Origin: an uncultured Spirochaetaceae bacterium
Lineage (GTDB): Bacteria > Spirochaetota > Spirochaetia > Sphaerochaetales > Sphaerochaetaceae
DNA length: 64,000 nucleotides
Assembly: GCA_944390725.1 (NCBI GenBank)
Contig: CALXQU010000001.1
Location: 124,001-188,000 of the forward strand
Reading direction: 5' to 3'
The notes beneath the pieces are model-generated. The model was given only the letters and a program-made list of their open reading frames with translations, ran no database searches and was not told where the DNA came from. Below are positions 43,128 to 51,776 of this stretch, one piece after another (position 1 is the first letter of the stretch; each line of letters starts with the position of its first letter). Position numbers and translations under genes: made by a program.

Positions 43128-44464
43128 GCGCATTCAAGGCATATGACATCAGGGGCGTATGGGGAAAGGATATCGATGAGGAGCTCTGCTACAGGGCCGG
43201 CTTCTTCCTCCCGGGACTGCTTGGAGCGAGGCAGGTCATCGTCGGACGCGATATCAGGCTCTCCTCCCCTGCTGCGCATGAAGCGCTCACGAGGGGCATA
43301 CTCGACAGCGGGGCCGATGTCTGGGACCTGGGGCTTGCTACCACGCCGATGGTCTATTATGCGACTGCGGTGCTTGATGCGGATGCCTCCGTGCAGATAA
43401 CGGCATCGCACAACAGCAAGGAATACAACGGCCTCAAGATCAGCCGCAGGGGAGCTCTTCCCGTAGGGATCGATACGGGGCTGAGGGAACTCGAGCGGCT
43501 CTGCCAGGAAGGCAGGATAGAGCCGGCTGCAGAAAGAGGCACGGTGAAGGATTATGGGCATATGAGAGAGAGCTATATCTCCTACATGCGCGGATTCGTC
43601 GATACCGCAGGACTGCGTGTCGTCGTGGACGGCTCATCAGGCGTCACCAGCCTCGTCAGCCGCGAGATCCTCGGCACTGATGGCATCAGCTATATAAACG
43701 ACACATTCGACGGGACCTTCGCATCGCATGAGCCCAATCCCCTCGACCCGGCCAACTGCAGGATGCTCGGGGAGGCCGTGCGCGCCGCCCATGCCGATAT
43801 CGGGGTAATCTATGACGGCGATGGCGACAGGGTCGTATTCACCGATGAGGAAGGCCGCTTCATACAGCCTGACTACATGATCGCCATCATCGGCGAATAC
43901 TATGCCTCGAAAGGGATCACAGGCTGCTGCGTGCAGGACATCAGGACCTCGTGGAGCACGACAGAGCGCCTTGCCAAGCTAGGCTTCGATGTGCATACGT
44001 GGAAGGTTGGCCACGCATTCGCCAAGCTGAAGATACGCGAGCTTGATGCGGTCTTCGGCGGAGAGCTGGCGGGCCACTTCTACTTCAGGGACTTCTTCTG
44101 GTGCGACTCCGGCATCTTCGCCTCCATCCTCGTGATGGCAGCGGTGAGGGCGCTGAAGGCTGAGGGGAAGACGCTCTCGGAGGAAATAAGGGGGATCATC
44201 CGCTATGCCAACAGCGGCGAGGTCAACTTCAGGATCGGGGACCAGGACGGGGCCATGAAGGCGCTCTGCGACGAGTTCCTTCCCCGGCATCCGGTACGCG
44301 TGATGGACTTCGATGGCTACAGAATCGAATTCAGCTCCTGGTGGTTCAATGTCCGCAAGTCCAATACCGAGCCACTGCTCAGGGTAGTGGCAGAAGCTTC
44401 CAGCAGGGAACTCCTTGATGAGAGGATGAAGGAGATCGAAAGGATAATCAGCAGGTTCAAATAA
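43124..44464 (+). CDS. Phosphomannomutase/phosphoglucomutase
   Basis: A 446-residue alpha-D-phosphohexomutase interconverting hexose 6- and 1-phosphates. The catalytic phosphoserine is in ITASHNSKEYNGLK (about 90), the metal loop is IYDGDGDRVVF, the sugar loop GGELAGHFYF, and the phosphate loop RKSNTEPLLRV. The AlgC/ManB-type order is clear. With galE next, it feeds nucleotide-sugar synthesis. Confidence 0.92.
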   Translation: MSAFKAYDIRGVWGKDIDEELCYRAGFFLPGLLGARQVIVGRDIRLSSPAAHEALTRGILDSGADVWDLGLATTPMVYYATAVLDADASVQITASHNSKEYNGLKISRRGALPVGIDTGLRELERLCQEGRIEPAAERGTVKDYGHMRESYISYMRGFVDTAGLRVVVDGSSGVTSLVSREILGTDGISYINDTFDGTFASHEPNPLDPANCRMLGEAVRAAHADIGVIYDGDGDRVVFTDEEGRFIQPDYMIAIIGEYYASKGITGCCVQDIRTSWSTTERLAKLGFDVHTWKVGHAFAKLKIRELDAVFGGELAGHFYFRDFFWCDSGIFASILVMAAVRALKAEGKTLSEEIRGIIRYANSGEVNFRIGDQDGAMKALCDEFLPRHPVRVMDFDGYRIEFSSWWFNVRKSNTEPLLRVVAEASSRELLDERMKEIERIISRFK

Positions 44465-44484
44465 CATCGGATAGGCTGTAGAAT
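44456..44484 (+). promoter_or_regulatory. galE promoter
   Basis: TTCAAA (44456-44461), a 17-bp gap, TAGAAT (44479-44484). Unlike several neighbours, galE has a leader with AGGAGGG before its ATG. Confidence 0.5.
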
Positions 44485-44503
44485 CTATTGTTAGGAGGGA
44501 AAG

Positions 44504-45490
44504 ATGAGAGTACTTCTTTTCGGCGGTGCCGGCTATATCGGCACGCATGTGGCGATGGCTTTCATGGACAGAGGGGACCATGTAGGCATCTATGACAACC
44601 TCTCCACGGGACTCAGGTCGAACGTACCGGAAGGCGCGTCCTTCTATGAAGGCGATATCCTGGATAGGGAGCATGTGGCAGAGGTCCTTTCCGACGGATG
44701 GGATGCAGCGGTCCATCTTGCCGCATTCAAGGCAGCCGGGGAGTCGATGGTGAAGCCGGAGAAGTACAGCGAGAACAACATCACGGGCTCGCTCATCATC
44801 ATGACCGAATGCGAGAGGCACGGATGCATGAACTTCATCCTCTCCTCCTCCGCAGCCACTTATGGGGAGCCGAAGTACATACCGATCGATGAGGCCCATC
44901 CGACGGATCCGGAGAACTACTACGGCTATACCAAGCTTGCTATCGAGCAGAACCTCAGGTGGTACTCGAAGCTCAAGGGGCTGAGATTCGCGGCGCTGAG
45001 GTACTTCAACGCGGCAGGCTACGACACGCAGGGACGCATGCTCGGCCTGGAGAGGAATCCTGCCAACCTGCTGCCCATCATCATGGAATGCGCCTGCGGC
45101 GTGAGACCCAAGGTAGGAATCTTCGGCACCGATTACGACACGCCGGACGGCACATGCATCAGGGATTACGTCCATGTCACGGACCTTGCGGAGGCCCATG
45201 TGATGGCAGCTGACTACATCATGAGGAACAACAGGGACATCATCGTCAACCTCGGATCGGAGAAGGGGATATCGGTGCGTGAGATGGTGGAAGCCGCCAG
45301 GCGCATCACCGGGCAGCCCATACCATCGGTGGATGAGCCGAGGCGCCCTGGCGACCCTGCCAGGCTGGTGGCCTCCTCCACCCTGGCCCATAAGGAGCTG
45401 GGATGGAGCGCAAGGCATTCCGATGTCGATACCCTGATTGCCTCCACATGGAAGGTATACCAGGCGAACGCAGACAGCCTGAGAAAGTGA
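44504..45490 (+). CDS. galE: UDP-glucose 4-epimerase
   Basis: A 328-residue extended short-chain dehydrogenase interconverting UDP-glucose and UDP-galactose. The NAD loop is FGGAGYIGTHV, the active-site Ser is in SSSAATYGEP, and the Tyr/Lys pair in YYGYTKLAIEQ. AALRYFNAAGYD and RDYVHVTDLA are further family blocks. AGGAGGG precedes the start. It follows the phosphohexomutase and ends in a strong terminator. Confidence 0.94.
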   Translation: MRVLLFGGAGYIGTHVAMAFMDRGDHVGIYDNLSTGLRSNVPEGASFYEGDILDREHVAEVLSDGWDAAVHLAAFKAAGESMVKPEKYSENNITGSLIIMTECERHGCMNFILSSSAATYGEPKYIPIDEAHPTDPENYYGYTKLAIEQNLRWYSKLKGLRFAALRYFNAAGYDTQGRMLGLERNPANLLPIIMECACGVRPKVGIFGTDYDTPDGTCIRDYVHVTDLAEAHVMAADYIMRNNRDIIVNLGSEKGISVREMVEAARRITGQPIPSVDEPRRPGDPARLVASSTLAHKELGWSARHSDVDTLIASTWKVYQANADSLRK

Positions 45491-45496
45491 CGCATA

Positions 45497-45530
45497 GCCC
45501 TCCGGCGAATCCGGAGGGCATTCATTTTCA
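45497..45530 (+). terminator. Terminator of galE
   Basis: A perfect 9-bp stem (GCCCTCCGG / CCGGAGGGC) with loop CGAAT is followed by ATTCATTTT. Confidence 0.8.
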
Positions 45531-45591
45531 CGCAATTATGCAATCAGATTTTGATGTATACATCAATCTTTTCGATAAATCATTCTGTATA

Positions 45592-45620
45592 TTGCATTAA
45601 TTCCGCTAAAGTCATATATT
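45592..45620 (+). promoter_or_regulatory. Promoter of diaminopropionate ammonia-lyase, leaderless
   Basis: TTGCAT (45592-45597), a 17-bp gap, TATATT (45615-45620), then 6 bases to ATG 45627. Confidence 0.6.
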
Positions 45621-45626
45621 CAGGCC

Positions 45627-46859
45627 ATGCTTGATTTCGATTATATCGTCTATGACTACGGAAAGAAGGACCAGACAAGGGCGAAGGAGCTCTTCAATGT
45701 CGATGTCGCACGCCGCGCGATGAAGTTCCATCGCGACATACCAGGATACAGGATGACAAGGCTTGTGGCCCTCCCCCATCTTGCTTCCATGCTCGGCATC
45801 GGCGGCATATACATAAAGGACGAGGCCCAGCGCCTCGAGCTGAACAGCTTCAAGGTGCTTGGCGGATCCTATGCCGTCTCAAGGTACATCCAGAAGAAGC
45901 TGGGGCTGACGGACGAGGAGACCACATATGATTACCTCGCATCGGAGGAGTGCCATAAGCGCCTCGGCGACATAACATTCGCAGCAGCGACAGATGGCAA
46001 CCACGGCAGGGGAATCGCCTGGGCCTCGATGAAGCTCAACCACAAGTGCGTCATCTATGTCCACAGGGAGACATCCAAGGCCAGGATCGATGCGATCAGG
46101 GGCTATGGGGCCGAGGTCAAGGTCGTCGACGGCAACTACGATGATGCCGTCCGCCTCATCGCCGAGGATGCGAAGAAGTACGGCTGGACGATCATCAGCG
46201 ACACATCATGGGACGGCTACACGGAGATCCCCACATGGATCATGCAGGGATATACCACGATGCTCCTCGAGGCGCAGGAGGAATTCGCCGGCATGGGCAT
46301 AAAGAGGCCTACGCATGTCATCGTGCAGGCTGGAGTCGGCGCGCTTGCCGCCTCCGTAGTCGGCTTCTACACCGCCCTCTTCCCGGAGAACCCACCTGTT
46401 TTCATCGTCGTCGAGCCGGACAAGGCACCCTGCGTATTCGAATCCATCAAGGCGAATGACGGCGCATGCCACAGCGTCAAGGGAGACCTCGACACGATCA
46501 TGGCAGGGCTTGCCTGCGGAGACCCGTCTCCGATCGCATTCGACATCCTCTCGCACAATGCGGACTTCTTTCTTTCGGTACCTGACTATGTCGCTGCCAG
46601 AGGCATGAGGATCCTCTCCTGCCCGCTCAAGGGAGACCCGTTCATGATCTCCGGGGAATCAGGAGCGGTCCCGCTCGGAGCGCTCTATGCCATCCTTACC
46701 GAGAAGGGCGACGAGGACCTCAGGAAGAAGATGAAGCTCGACAAGGACTCGCTGGTATTCATGGTGAACACAGAGGGCAACACGGACCCGAAGCATTTCA
46801 GGCAGATCATCTGGGATGGCTGCGACCCGGTTCCCTACGAGTTCCGCACGAGAAGATAA
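45627..46859 (+). CDS. dpaL: Diaminopropionate ammonia-lyase
   Basis: A 410-residue fold-type II PLP enzyme converting 2,3-diaminopropionate to pyruvate and ammonia. The PLP lysine lies in RLELNSFKVLGGSYA (about 78), with ATDGNHGRGIAWA (Asn loop) and QAGVGALAASVVGF (phosphate loop). Block order and length fit YgeX/DpaL rather than threonine deaminase. It has no ribosome site; TATATT lies 6 bases before ATG. It is monocistronic, with its own terminator. Confidence 0.92.
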   Translation: MLDFDYIVYDYGKKDQTRAKELFNVDVARRAMKFHRDIPGYRMTRLVALPHLASMLGIGGIYIKDEAQRLELNSFKVLGGSYAVSRYIQKKLGLTDEETTYDYLASEECHKRLGDITFAAATDGNHGRGIAWASMKLNHKCVIYVHRETSKARIDAIRGYGAEVKVVDGNYDDAVRLIAEDAKKYGWTIISDTSWDGYTEIPTWIMQGYTTMLLEAQEEFAGMGIKRPTHVIVQAGVGALAASVVGFYTALFPENPPVFIVVEPDKAPCVFESIKANDGACHSVKGDLDTIMAGLACGDPSPIAFDILSHNADFFLSVPDYVAARGMRILSCPLKGDPFMISGESGAVPLGALYAILTEKGDEDLRKKMKLDKDSLVFMVNTEGNTDPKHFRQIIWDGCDPVPYEFRTRR

Positions 46860-46878
46860 GCGCAAATCCCATCAATGC

Positions 46879-46914
46879 AAGCCCTGCTTCCCATCATCGG
46901 ATGCAGGGCTTTTC
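46879..46914 (+). terminator. Terminator of dpaL
   Basis: A 9-bp stem (AAGCCCTGC / GCAGGGCTT) with a 15-base loop is followed by TTTCC. Confidence 0.75.
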
Positions 46915-46917
46915 CCA

Positions 46918-47283
46918 TCAATCAGGCCACCGCCTGCGCCTGATGGCCTCTGCCCAGGCTTCCGTATAGAAGCTATAGTAGCCAGCCCTGTGCCTGAGCC
47001 CTGTATACGAATAGAGCGCGCACCATATAAGCGAAGGCAGCCCTATGACGATGAGATAGAGAGGCCCCAGCATGCAGCTCTGCACGGAATGGGCCCGCTC
47101 ATGGTCTATCGATGCAGGACCGTCGACGATGATGAAAGGCCCGAGGCTGATGCTGCCCCTCCTCTTCCATTGGTAGTATGCGACATCGCCGCGGCGCTTC
47201 CTTTCCGCTCCCCTCGAGAGCAGGAAGCCGATGATTGCCTGCGGAAGCTGCCATGCAAGAAGCAGGGCCTTTATCAATATCAT
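46918..47283 (-). CDS. Small membrane protein with HExxH motif
   Basis: A 121-residue protein. A hydrophobic N-terminal segment (MILIKALLLAWQLPQAIIGF) and a second one (GPLYLIVIGLPSLIWCALYS) flank the sequence DHERAHSVQSCMLGP. HERAH fits the zinc-protease HExxH pattern. The start is ATG 47283, with AGGGG 7 bases before it; an ATG at 47298 lacks a site. A TGGTATAAT extended -10 lies upstream. Protease activity is unproven; a peptidase-like remnant or membrane adaptor is possible. Confidence 0.6.
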   Translation of the reverse strand: MILIKALLLAWQLPQAIIGFLLSRGAERKRRGDVAYYQWKRRGSISLGPFIIVDGPASIDHERAHSVQSCMLGPLYLIVIGLPSLIWCALYSYTGLRHRAGYYSFYTEAWAEAIRRRRWPD

Positions 47284-47464
47284 CAAGTATCCCCTCATGC
47301 TGTGGCTTGATTATACCACAGCCCATTTCAAACCTGGATATGGTCTCCAGTCCGTCCGGCAGCGGCAAAAGCCAGCAGGCTATGCATACGGATCCTTTAT
47401 GACTCCGATCCTGCAAGGGAGGGAAAACCATGGACAATTTCGCAAAAAATGATTTTTATCTTCG

Positions 47465-47521
47465 GAAAAATCAACTTGTAAATGATTTTTCTGGACTTAA
47501 AAGTCATTTTGATACTAGAAT
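47465..47521 (+). promoter_or_regulatory. Promoter with two dyads before the AAA ATPase gene
   Basis: GAAAAATCA (47465-47473) is mirrored by TGATTTTTC (47483-47491), a perfect 9-bp inverted repeat. GACTTAAAAGTC (47494-47505) is a perfect palindrome over the expected -35. TAGAAT is at 47516-47521, 6 bases before ATG 47528. The gene-free stretch 47310-47527 otherwise holds only AT-rich sequence. Confidence 0.5.
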
Positions 47522-47527
47522 ATTGGC

Positions 47528-48838
47528 ATGTACAGGAAGATTGAGGGGATACTCTCCGAGTGGAAGGAGGAGTCAGTACGCAAGCCGCTTCTCATCACAG
47601 GAGCCCGGCAGACAGGAAAGACCTATATCATGGAGAAGTTCGGCAGGGAAGCGTTTGATGCTGTAATTGCCGTGGACTTCGAGAGGAATCCCGCTGCGAA
47701 ATCCATTTTCGATGGCGATATCGGACCAGAGGCTATCATTCCTCAGCTCGAGGCATTGACGGGCATCAGATTCGTTCCCGGGAGGACCTTGATCATACTG
47801 GATGAGATACAGGCCTGTCCCCGCGCCATTACGGCCCTGAAGTATTTCTGCGACAGCGGCCTCGACCTGCATGTGATGGGTGCGGGAAGCCTGCTCGAGG
47901 TCGCGATAAGCAGGAAGGACTTCTCGTTCCCTGTTGGCAAGGTCCGGACAGTGAGGCTCTGTCCGCTGGATTTCGAGGAATTCCTCATCGCATCAGGCGA
48001 TGAAGGACTGGCAACCATGTGCCGTGAGGCGTTCCTGTCGCGCTCTCCGCTTCCATCCGCCATACATGGGAGGCTTCTTGGCCTCTACCGTACGTACCTC
48101 GTCGTAGGAGGCATGCCTGACGTAGTCTCTACCTATCTGGAAAGGGGAAGCTATTTCGATGCGGGAGAGGTGCAGGAAGGCATCCTTTCCGACTACAGGG
48201 CCGATATCGCCAAATACGCAGATGACGGCCAGAAAGTGCTATCCCAGCGAGCATTCGACACGATTCCGATGCAGCTTGCAAAGGATAATAGGAAGTTCCA
48301 GTACAACCTCATACGCAGAGGCGCGACGGCTGCCATATTCGGGAAGTCCCTGGAATGGCTCTGCGCCGCAGGCCTCACGCTGAGATGCGGGAAGGTCACG
48401 GTACCGGAAGTCCCTCTCAAGGCATATGAGGACCTGTCCTCCTTCAAGCTCTATCTTCTCGATCCTGGGCTGCTGGTACGCATGTCAGGGATGCCGAGGG
48501 AAAGCGTGCTCAACAGGATGGGGGAACGCTTCATGGGCGGGCTCACGGAGAACTATGTGGCGGCAGCTTTCACAGCAGGAGGGATTCCCCTGTACTACTG
48601 GGAGTCATCGGGACAGGCCGAAATCGATTTCCTGCTGCAGGCTGGAACATCCGTCGTGCCTGTAGAGGCCAAGGCCGGGGAGCATGTGCGTTCCAGGAGC
48701 CTCTCCGTATTCCGGGACAGATTCACCCCTTCGCTCAGCATCAGGCTCTCAACCAGGAACTTCGGATCAGATGATGGGCTGTTCTCGGTGCCTCTTTATG
48801 CCGCATGGCTTATCACAGGCATTACCTCCGGGAAGTGA
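47528..48838 (+). CDS. AAA ATPase with DUF4143 domain
   Basis: A 436-residue protein. Walker A is ITGARQTGKTYIM (about 30), Walker B is IILDEIQACP (about 92), and sensor-like MGAGSLLEVA follows. The C-terminal DUF4143 domain ends with YYWESSGQAEIDFLL and VVPVEAKAGEH, a PD-(D/E)xK-like nuclease core pattern. Members are common, often solitary and of unknown role, and are suspected of DNA or phage-related functions. There is no partner gene here. It lacks a ribosome site. Confidence 0.85.
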   Translation: MYRKIEGILSEWKEESVRKPLLITGARQTGKTYIMEKFGREAFDAVIAVDFERNPAAKSIFDGDIGPEAIIPQLEALTGIRFVPGRTLIILDEIQACPRAITALKYFCDSGLDLHVMGAGSLLEVAISRKDFSFPVGKVRTVRLCPLDFEEFLIASGDEGLATMCREAFLSRSPLPSAIHGRLLGLYRTYLVVGGMPDVVSTYLERGSYFDAGEVQEGILSDYRADIAKYADDGQKVLSQRAFDTIPMQLAKDNRKFQYNLIRRGATAAIFGKSLEWLCAAGLTLRCGKVTVPEVPLKAYEDLSSFKLYLLDPGLLVRMSGMPRESVLNRMGERFMGGLTENYVAAAFTAGGIPLYYWESSGQAEIDFLLQAGTSVVPVEAKAGEHVRSRSLSVFRDRFTPSLSIRLSTRNFGSDDGLFSVPLYAAWLITGITSGK

Positions 48839-48980
48839 CATGCGGCATTTCACTGTATATGGGAAGCACATGATTGCCTGCAGATGCTGCCATAATAGAT
48901 GCCGGCTATTCATATGCGCCTGCATATCTTCTTCCGTTGCCGGCAAATATATCATATGTCCTTTTTATTCGTGAATATGA

Positions 48981-49009
48981 TTGACACATCCATGGCAAAT
49001 CTGCATAAT
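48981..49009 (+). promoter_or_regulatory. tRNA-Asn promoter
   Basis: TTGACA (48981-48986), a 17-bp gap, CATAAT (49004-49009), 23 bp before the tRNA. The preceding 140 bp after the ATPase gene show nothing else recognisable. Confidence 0.65.
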
Positions 49010-49032
49010 ACTCATTGTTCGAATGAACTTAT

Positions 49033-49105
<73 letters not shown>

Positions 49106-49106
49106 C

Positions 49107-49137
49107 AAAAAGGCAATCCAAAACGGGTTGCCTTTTT
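49107..49137 (+). terminator. Terminator of tRNA-Asn
   Basis: AAAAAGGCAA and TTGCCTTTTT pair perfectly with inner CC/GG. The A-run/T-run structure works on both strands and abuts the convergent gene's stop. Confidence 0.8.
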
Positions 49138-49583
49138 CATTTGAGCTGCTCCAGCGCATTCTCCATCAGCTTAGCGACATTGCGGACTACGGTCCTGCCT
49201 GAACCGGCCTTCACATCCTTGGCCAGCATGAAGCTCTCCAGCATCTTCACAGCTGAATTGACCGATGACTGCGCATCCCTGGTCTTTATATCGAAGCGAT
49301 GGTCATAGGTATATGCATTTATCAGGCGCTGGATCATCAGCGAGGATGAGTATGCCCTCCTGATATCCTTATGCCTGACCTTGCCATCCCTGCGCTTTGC
49401 CAGCGCATTGAGACGCGGAAGGAGCCTGCGTATCTTACGCATCGTGGAGGAAAGCGTATTCGAGTATCCCCTCGTGGCGATTACGAGGACGAGCAGGAAG
49501 AGGATGAGCACGAGCCAGTTGACTATCCTATCGCCGGCAAAGCGCCAGAATTCCCTGATGTAGAGAAGCAGCCTATCGGTCAT
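49137..49583 (-). CDS. Membrane-anchored protein coupled to mscS
   Basis: A 148-residue protein with one N-terminal span (IVNWLVLILFLLVLVIA) and a basic, helical cytoplasmic part. No family is recognised. Its ATG overlaps the mscS stop (ATGA), so it is made together with the channel and may modify or anchor it. Confidence 0.65.
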   Translation of the reverse strand: MTDRLLLYIREFWRFAGDRIVNWLVLILFLLVLVIATRGYSNTLSSTMRKIRRLLPRLNALAKRRDGKVRHKDIRRAYSSSLMIQRLINAYTYDHRFDIKTRDAQSSVNSAVKMLESFMLAKDVKAGSGRTVVRNVAKLMENALEQLK

Positions 49584-50455
49584 TTCCGCTCCTCCTGCCC
49601 TGCAGTGGCCTTGGCTGCGCGCTTTGCGGCAGGTCTCTTCGCATTGCGCATGCTCACCATAAGCTGGTCATATGGGATCTGGATCTTATGCTCCATGTAT
49701 GCATCATAGACCGCCCTCTGGATGCCGAAGTACGCATTCCAGTACTCGGATGTCGCGCACCAGCACCATGCCGAGATATTCAGGGATGAGGCAGCCGCCT
49801 CATAGAACTCGACCCTCGGGGCAGGCTTGGCCAGCACCGCCGGCACCGACATGCAGGCCTTCCTCGTCACATCGAGAGCCATGCTGAGGTCCGTGTCGTA
49901 ATCGACAGTGAATACAAGGTCGATACGCCTGATCGGATTGGTATTGAAGTTCTCTATGCGCGACGTGAAGACGGTCTTGTTCGGCAGGATCAGCTTCTTG
50001 TTATCCACGGTCGAGAGAACCGTGTTCATCAGCCGGAGCTCCTCGATGGTCCCCTCGTCATCGCCTATCCTCACGTAATCCCCGACCTTGAACGGCCTCG
50101 TGCCTATCATGATGAGGCCATTGGCGACATTGGCTATCGAATCCTGTATGGCAAGGCCGATAGCGACACCGGCTGCGGAAAGCACCGCGATCATCGATGT
50201 CAGGGGGATCTCCAGGAGAGACATCGAATACAGGACCAGCGTAACGACCAGCAGCACCCTGATCGATGTCGTGACGAACCTGATGAGGGCATTGTCGAGC
50301 GAGCTTACGAGAAGCAGCCTCTTGACGACTGTCAGGAAGAGCCTGATTGCCAGGAGGCCCAGCACCATCGTGATGATGACAAGGCAGAGCGAGAAGCCGG
50401 AGGCATTCATCACTGCCTCGATTTCCTCTATTGCGATTTCCTGATTACCGTCCAT
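49580..50455 (-). CDS. mscS: Small-conductance mechanosensitive channel
   Basis: A 291-residue MscS-type channel releasing solutes on hypo-osmotic shock. Three spans precede the pore helix SAAGVAIGLAIQDSIANVANGLIMI, followed by the beta domain (RPFKVGDYVRIGDDEGTIEEL, LPNKTVFTSRIENF). The C-terminus is long and basic. ATG 50455 is chosen because TAGAAT lies 7 bases before it; the longer frame runs into the mobile element. The element inserted about 35 bp upstream of this -10. Confidence 0.93.
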   Translation of the reverse strand: MDGNQEIAIEEIEAVMNASGFSLCLVIITMVLGLLAIRLFLTVVKRLLLVSSLDNALIRFVTTSIRVLLVVTLVLYSMSLLEIPLTSMIAVLSAAGVAIGLAIQDSIANVANGLIMIGTRPFKVGDYVRIGDDEGTIEELRLMNTVLSTVDNKKLILPNKTVFTSRIENFNTNPIRRIDLVFTVDYDTDLSMALDVTRKACMSVPAVLAKPAPRVEFYEAAASSLNISAWCWCATSEYWNAYFGIQRAVYDAYMEHKIQIPYDQLMVSMRNAKRPAAKRAAKATAGQEERK

Positions 50456-50493
50456 CAGCAGTATTCTAGCGCCAAAGCAGGAAAACAGGTAGG

Positions 50494-50503
50494 GATAATC
50501 GCC
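50494..50503. repeat. Target site duplication, left copy
   Basis: GATAATCGCC lies immediately outside the left terminal inverted repeat and is identical to the right copy at 59724-59733. Confidence 0.9.
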
Positions 50504-50522
50504 CAATGTCATTAAGTTAAGG
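50504..50522 (+). repeat. Left terminal inverted repeat
   Basis: A 19-bp end, pairing with 59705-59723 with two mismatches. Confidence 0.88.
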
Positions 50523-50550
50523 CATTGAGGCCCGCTTTCAGAACAACAGA

Positions 50551-50585
50551 CCCACCTCTATCAAAAACAGGGGTGGGCCTTTTTT
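50551..50585 (+). terminator. Inward-facing terminator near the left end
   Basis: An 8-bp stem CCCACCTC / GGGGTGGG is followed by CCTTTTTT on the plus strand. It would stop outside transcripts from running antisense into the cargo operon. Confidence 0.7.
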
Positions 50586-50606
50586 CTGTATCAGTTGAGT
50601 ATGAAA

Positions 50607-51776
50607 TCACTTATGTCTCACAAGGATTCCTTTTGCATGGTCGTATCGCCAGTTCCTGATATCACCGTTGATAATCAGTGGAACGGTCTGCTCCAGCGTC
50701 TCAAGCGGCACATTGAACCATTCGGACGCAACCTGCGACTGATGGTTCACATTGACCTTTATCTTCACCTGTGCCTTCTCGAAGAAATTGTGAAGAAAGG
50801 TCTCCAGCTTCCTGCCGTTGATATTGATGCACCTCCAGGTCTCCTCGATGACGACCGGAGCGCAAAGATACGTCGGTTCGTTCTCCGCATTCCTGATTCG
50901 CTCTTCGACCGTCTTTGACGTGTATCCGACCTTGTACAGCCTTCCATTGTACTGCTTGACCAGATCCTCATCAGAGGTCGTACGGAGGATGTAGATGTAT
51001 CCTGTCTCGATATCAGGGGCAGAGAACTTCCTTCTGTCCTTCTCGGCAGATCCATCCAGCTGGAAATCATCAAGGTCCTTGTCTATGACCTCTGTGACGC
51101 TCCGCCCGTTTTCGGCAGACATTATCTTCTGGAACGTTGCAAACAGCATGTAGCTCTCAGTGCCATTCGCAAAGACGACATGCATACGGTTATCACGACG
51201 CCCGAATGAATTCAGCTCTTTCTCGAAAAGCTCATCTACATAGCAGAGGAGCCCTCCGGCTATGTAGAATCTTCCCTCCTTCATCCCATGAGCCGAGAAC
51301 GGCACCACAAGACGCTGCTTCGAATCAATCTCTGCCTGTACCTGCTGGAACATCGGTTCATATCGCCTGAAATCCCTTACAGGAGTCCGTTTGGCGGTAT
51401 ATTCCGCCTGTTTCTTCTCCCATGGGCGTTTCAGGATAGAACCAGTGAAATCATGGATGCCTTTATCATCTCCCATGGCTGCTATCATCTTATCCAGGAC
51501 TTCTGAATGAAGCGGATCATCATTATTCTTCGGTTCAGGCGTCGAGTCAGCCTTGATGCGCCTCAGCCTGGCTGCAAGCATCTTCTCCGTGGGATCCTTT
51601 GAATTGTAATCCGGCTCACGGTTATGAAGCTCCATCCAGTCCTGTATTTCCTTCCGCTTGGAGTCTCCTACATCAAAATCCTCATGAACGCTTTTCTTCG
51701 GGAGCTCCACCTTGTCGATGAGACCGAGAGAATCGGAGGAGAAGATGGAATCGAGAAAATCTTTACTTATCGCCAT
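50607..51776 (-). CDS. GIY-YIG nuclease-domain protein (T5orf172-like)
   Basis: A 389-residue protein. The C-terminal half has the GIY-YIG core as GYIYILRTTSDED, then LYKVGYTSKTVEERI and a later ETFLHNFF with the metal Glu. This matches the T5orf172/MUG113 branch of the fold. The N-terminal 200 residues are unrecognised. As last gene of the cargo operon, next to a helicase and DNA methyltransferase, it is the best candidate for the DNA-cutting subunit. It overlaps the helicase gene by 14 bp. Confidence 0.82.
   Translation of the reverse strand: MAISKDFLDSIFSSDSLGLIDKVELPKKSVHEDFDVGDSKRKEIQDWMELHNREPDYNSKDPTEKMLAARLRRIKADSTPEPKNNDDPLHSEVLDKMIAAMGDDKGIHDFTGSILKRPWEKKQAEYTAKRTPVRDFRRYEPMFQQVQAEIDSKQRLVVPFSAHGMKEGRFYIAGGLLCYVDELFEKELNSFGRRDNRMHVVFANGTESYMLFATFQKIMSAENGRSVTEVIDKDLDDFQLDGSAEKDRRKFSAPDIETGYIYILRTTSDEDLVKQYNGRLYKVGYTSKTVEERIRNAENEPTYLCAPVVIEETWRCININGRKLETFLHNFFEKAQVKIKVNVNHQSQVASEWFNVPLETLEQTVPLIINGDIRNWRYDHAKGILVRHK

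Noticed and set aside
43979..45535. 518-codon minus-strand frame opposite the phosphohexomutase and galE
   Set aside because: Both plus-strand genes have full family motifs; the frame is low-complexity and lacks any domain.
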